64,000 nt of DNA from the NCBI GenBank assembly GCA_016946835.1, contig JACVTC010000010.1, positions 198,501 through 262,500 on the forward strand, read 5' to 3'. Shown in pieces: positions 63,510 to 64,000 of this stretch. The number at the start of each line of letters is the position of its first letter. Position 1 is the first letter of the stretch. Source of the stretch: Neocallimastix lanati (nom. inval.). Its lineage: Eukaryota > Neocallimastigomycota > Neocallimastigomycetes > Neocallimastigales > Neocallimastigaceae. The notes beneath the pieces were generated by a model. That model worked only from the letters and a program-made list of their open reading frames with translations. It was not told where the DNA came from and did not search any database. The position numbers and the translations under genes were made by a program.

Positions 63510-64000
63510 TTAAGAATTATAGCCCCAATCCTTATAATTCTTATAATCTCTATAATCTTTGAAATCCCTAAAATCACTATAATTATAATCATGATTGTTA
63601 TTGTAATTATTAATATTGTTAACATTTTCTACAGATAAACTCTTTTGAGTATTGCTTAGTTTATTTCTATTTAAATCTGAATAGTAATTATATGGAGTAT
63701 TCATTTCAGAAGAATTTTTTCTATTGTAATTTCTAAAAGTCATATTTGGATAGCTTCTCTGATTTCCATTTCCATTTTTATTTTCAACATCACTCTCATA
63801 GTAGTTTCCATAATCCGTATGTCTATTTCTACAGGAAGTGCATGTACAAGTACAAGTACAACTCTCTGTTGTTGTTTCATTACTACTATCATTTCTTGAG
63901 CATATTAACAATATTTGATCAATAAATATTATCATATATTGTACATTCGTAATTACTAATCTTAGGTTTTCAAATGAAAAATTGATGTTTCGATATTTTG
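63510..64000 (-). CDS. Gene C: third paralog of genes A and B, C-terminal part only (cut by window end)
   Basis: The frame is open to the right edge of the window, giving 162 residues. The upstream visible end reads KYRNINFSFENLRLVITNVQ then YMIIFIDQILLICSRND, which aligns with the last membrane segment of genes A and B. The remaining ~130 residues are the hydrophilic tail. It begins with an unusual Thr-Cys alternation (SCTCTCTCTSC, bases about 63829-63858), continues Asn-rich, and ends with Tyr/Lys/Asp repeats (DFRDFKDYRDYKNYKDWGYN). The last residues DWGYNS match the Trp-x-Tyr ends of the other two. Same strand as gene B. Stop TAA at 63510-63512. The start and most membrane segments lie outside the window. 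Confidence 0.9.
   Translation of the reverse strand, partial: KYRNINFSFENLRLVITNVQYMIIFIDQILLICSRNDSSNETTTESCTCTCTCTSCRNRHTDYGNYYESDVENKNGNGNQRSYPNMTFRNYNRKNSSEMNTPYNYYSDLNRNKLSNTQKSLSVENVNNINNYNNNHDYNYSDFRDFKDYRDYKNYKDWGYNS

Overview
The window looks like nuclear DNA of an anaerobic gut fungus (Neocallimastigomycota, the Neocallimastix/Piromyces/Anaeromyces group). The reasons are extreme AT richness with long A/T homopolymers and triplet runs everywhere, a few genes standing out as less AT-rich islands, short GT-AG introns, and a secreted-type protein built from Cys-rich CBM18 (hevein-like) modules on Thr/Lys-rich linkers. The assignment is inferred from style; no rRNA, tRNA or housekeeping marker fixes it.

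Layout. 1-1105: 3' part of a CBM18 protein gene. 1106-4847: AT-rich spacer with degenerate tandem repeats, a hairpin, a very long TTA microsatellite and an exon-like scrap. 4848-15217: a transposon nest. An old Mutator-like element (MULE-2, 4858-14348) holds a small MITE (MITE-B, 6355-12593). That MITE is split by a younger MULE (MULE-1, 6603-12494), which carries a transposase gene broken by one in-frame TGA, a 49-51 bp minisatellite of about 1.9 kb, and its own small MITE (MITE-A, 6780-7143). Target-site duplications can be read for three of these four elements and suspected for the fourth. An uninterrupted MITE-B copy follows at 14825-15208. 15558-17915: an eroded LTR-like element. 17916-37293: about 19 kb of nearly featureless AT-rich DNA with one complex island near 27.2 kb.

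37294-38869: gene A, an intact two-exon multi-pass membrane protein of unknown function. 40634-44506: a decayed non-LTR retrotransposon (LINE) with a 14-bp target duplication and oligo(A) tail. 46-47.4 kb: an unidentified coding relic. 48.5-49.44 kb: a decayed CBM18 pseudogene. 52677-54201 (minus): gene B, a paralog of gene A with its intron at the same place and phase. 63510-64000 (minus, cut by the window end): the C-terminal part of a third paralog, gene C.

The best candidate for something undescribed is the A/B/C family. Its membrane core is strongly conserved and its Asn/Ser-rich tails diverge, yet all three tails end in a Trp-x-Tyr motif. I do not recognise the family. I see no evidence that the genes of this window form one pathway: the picture is a gene-poor, transposon-rich region with a locally expanded membrane-protein family and CBM18 genes.
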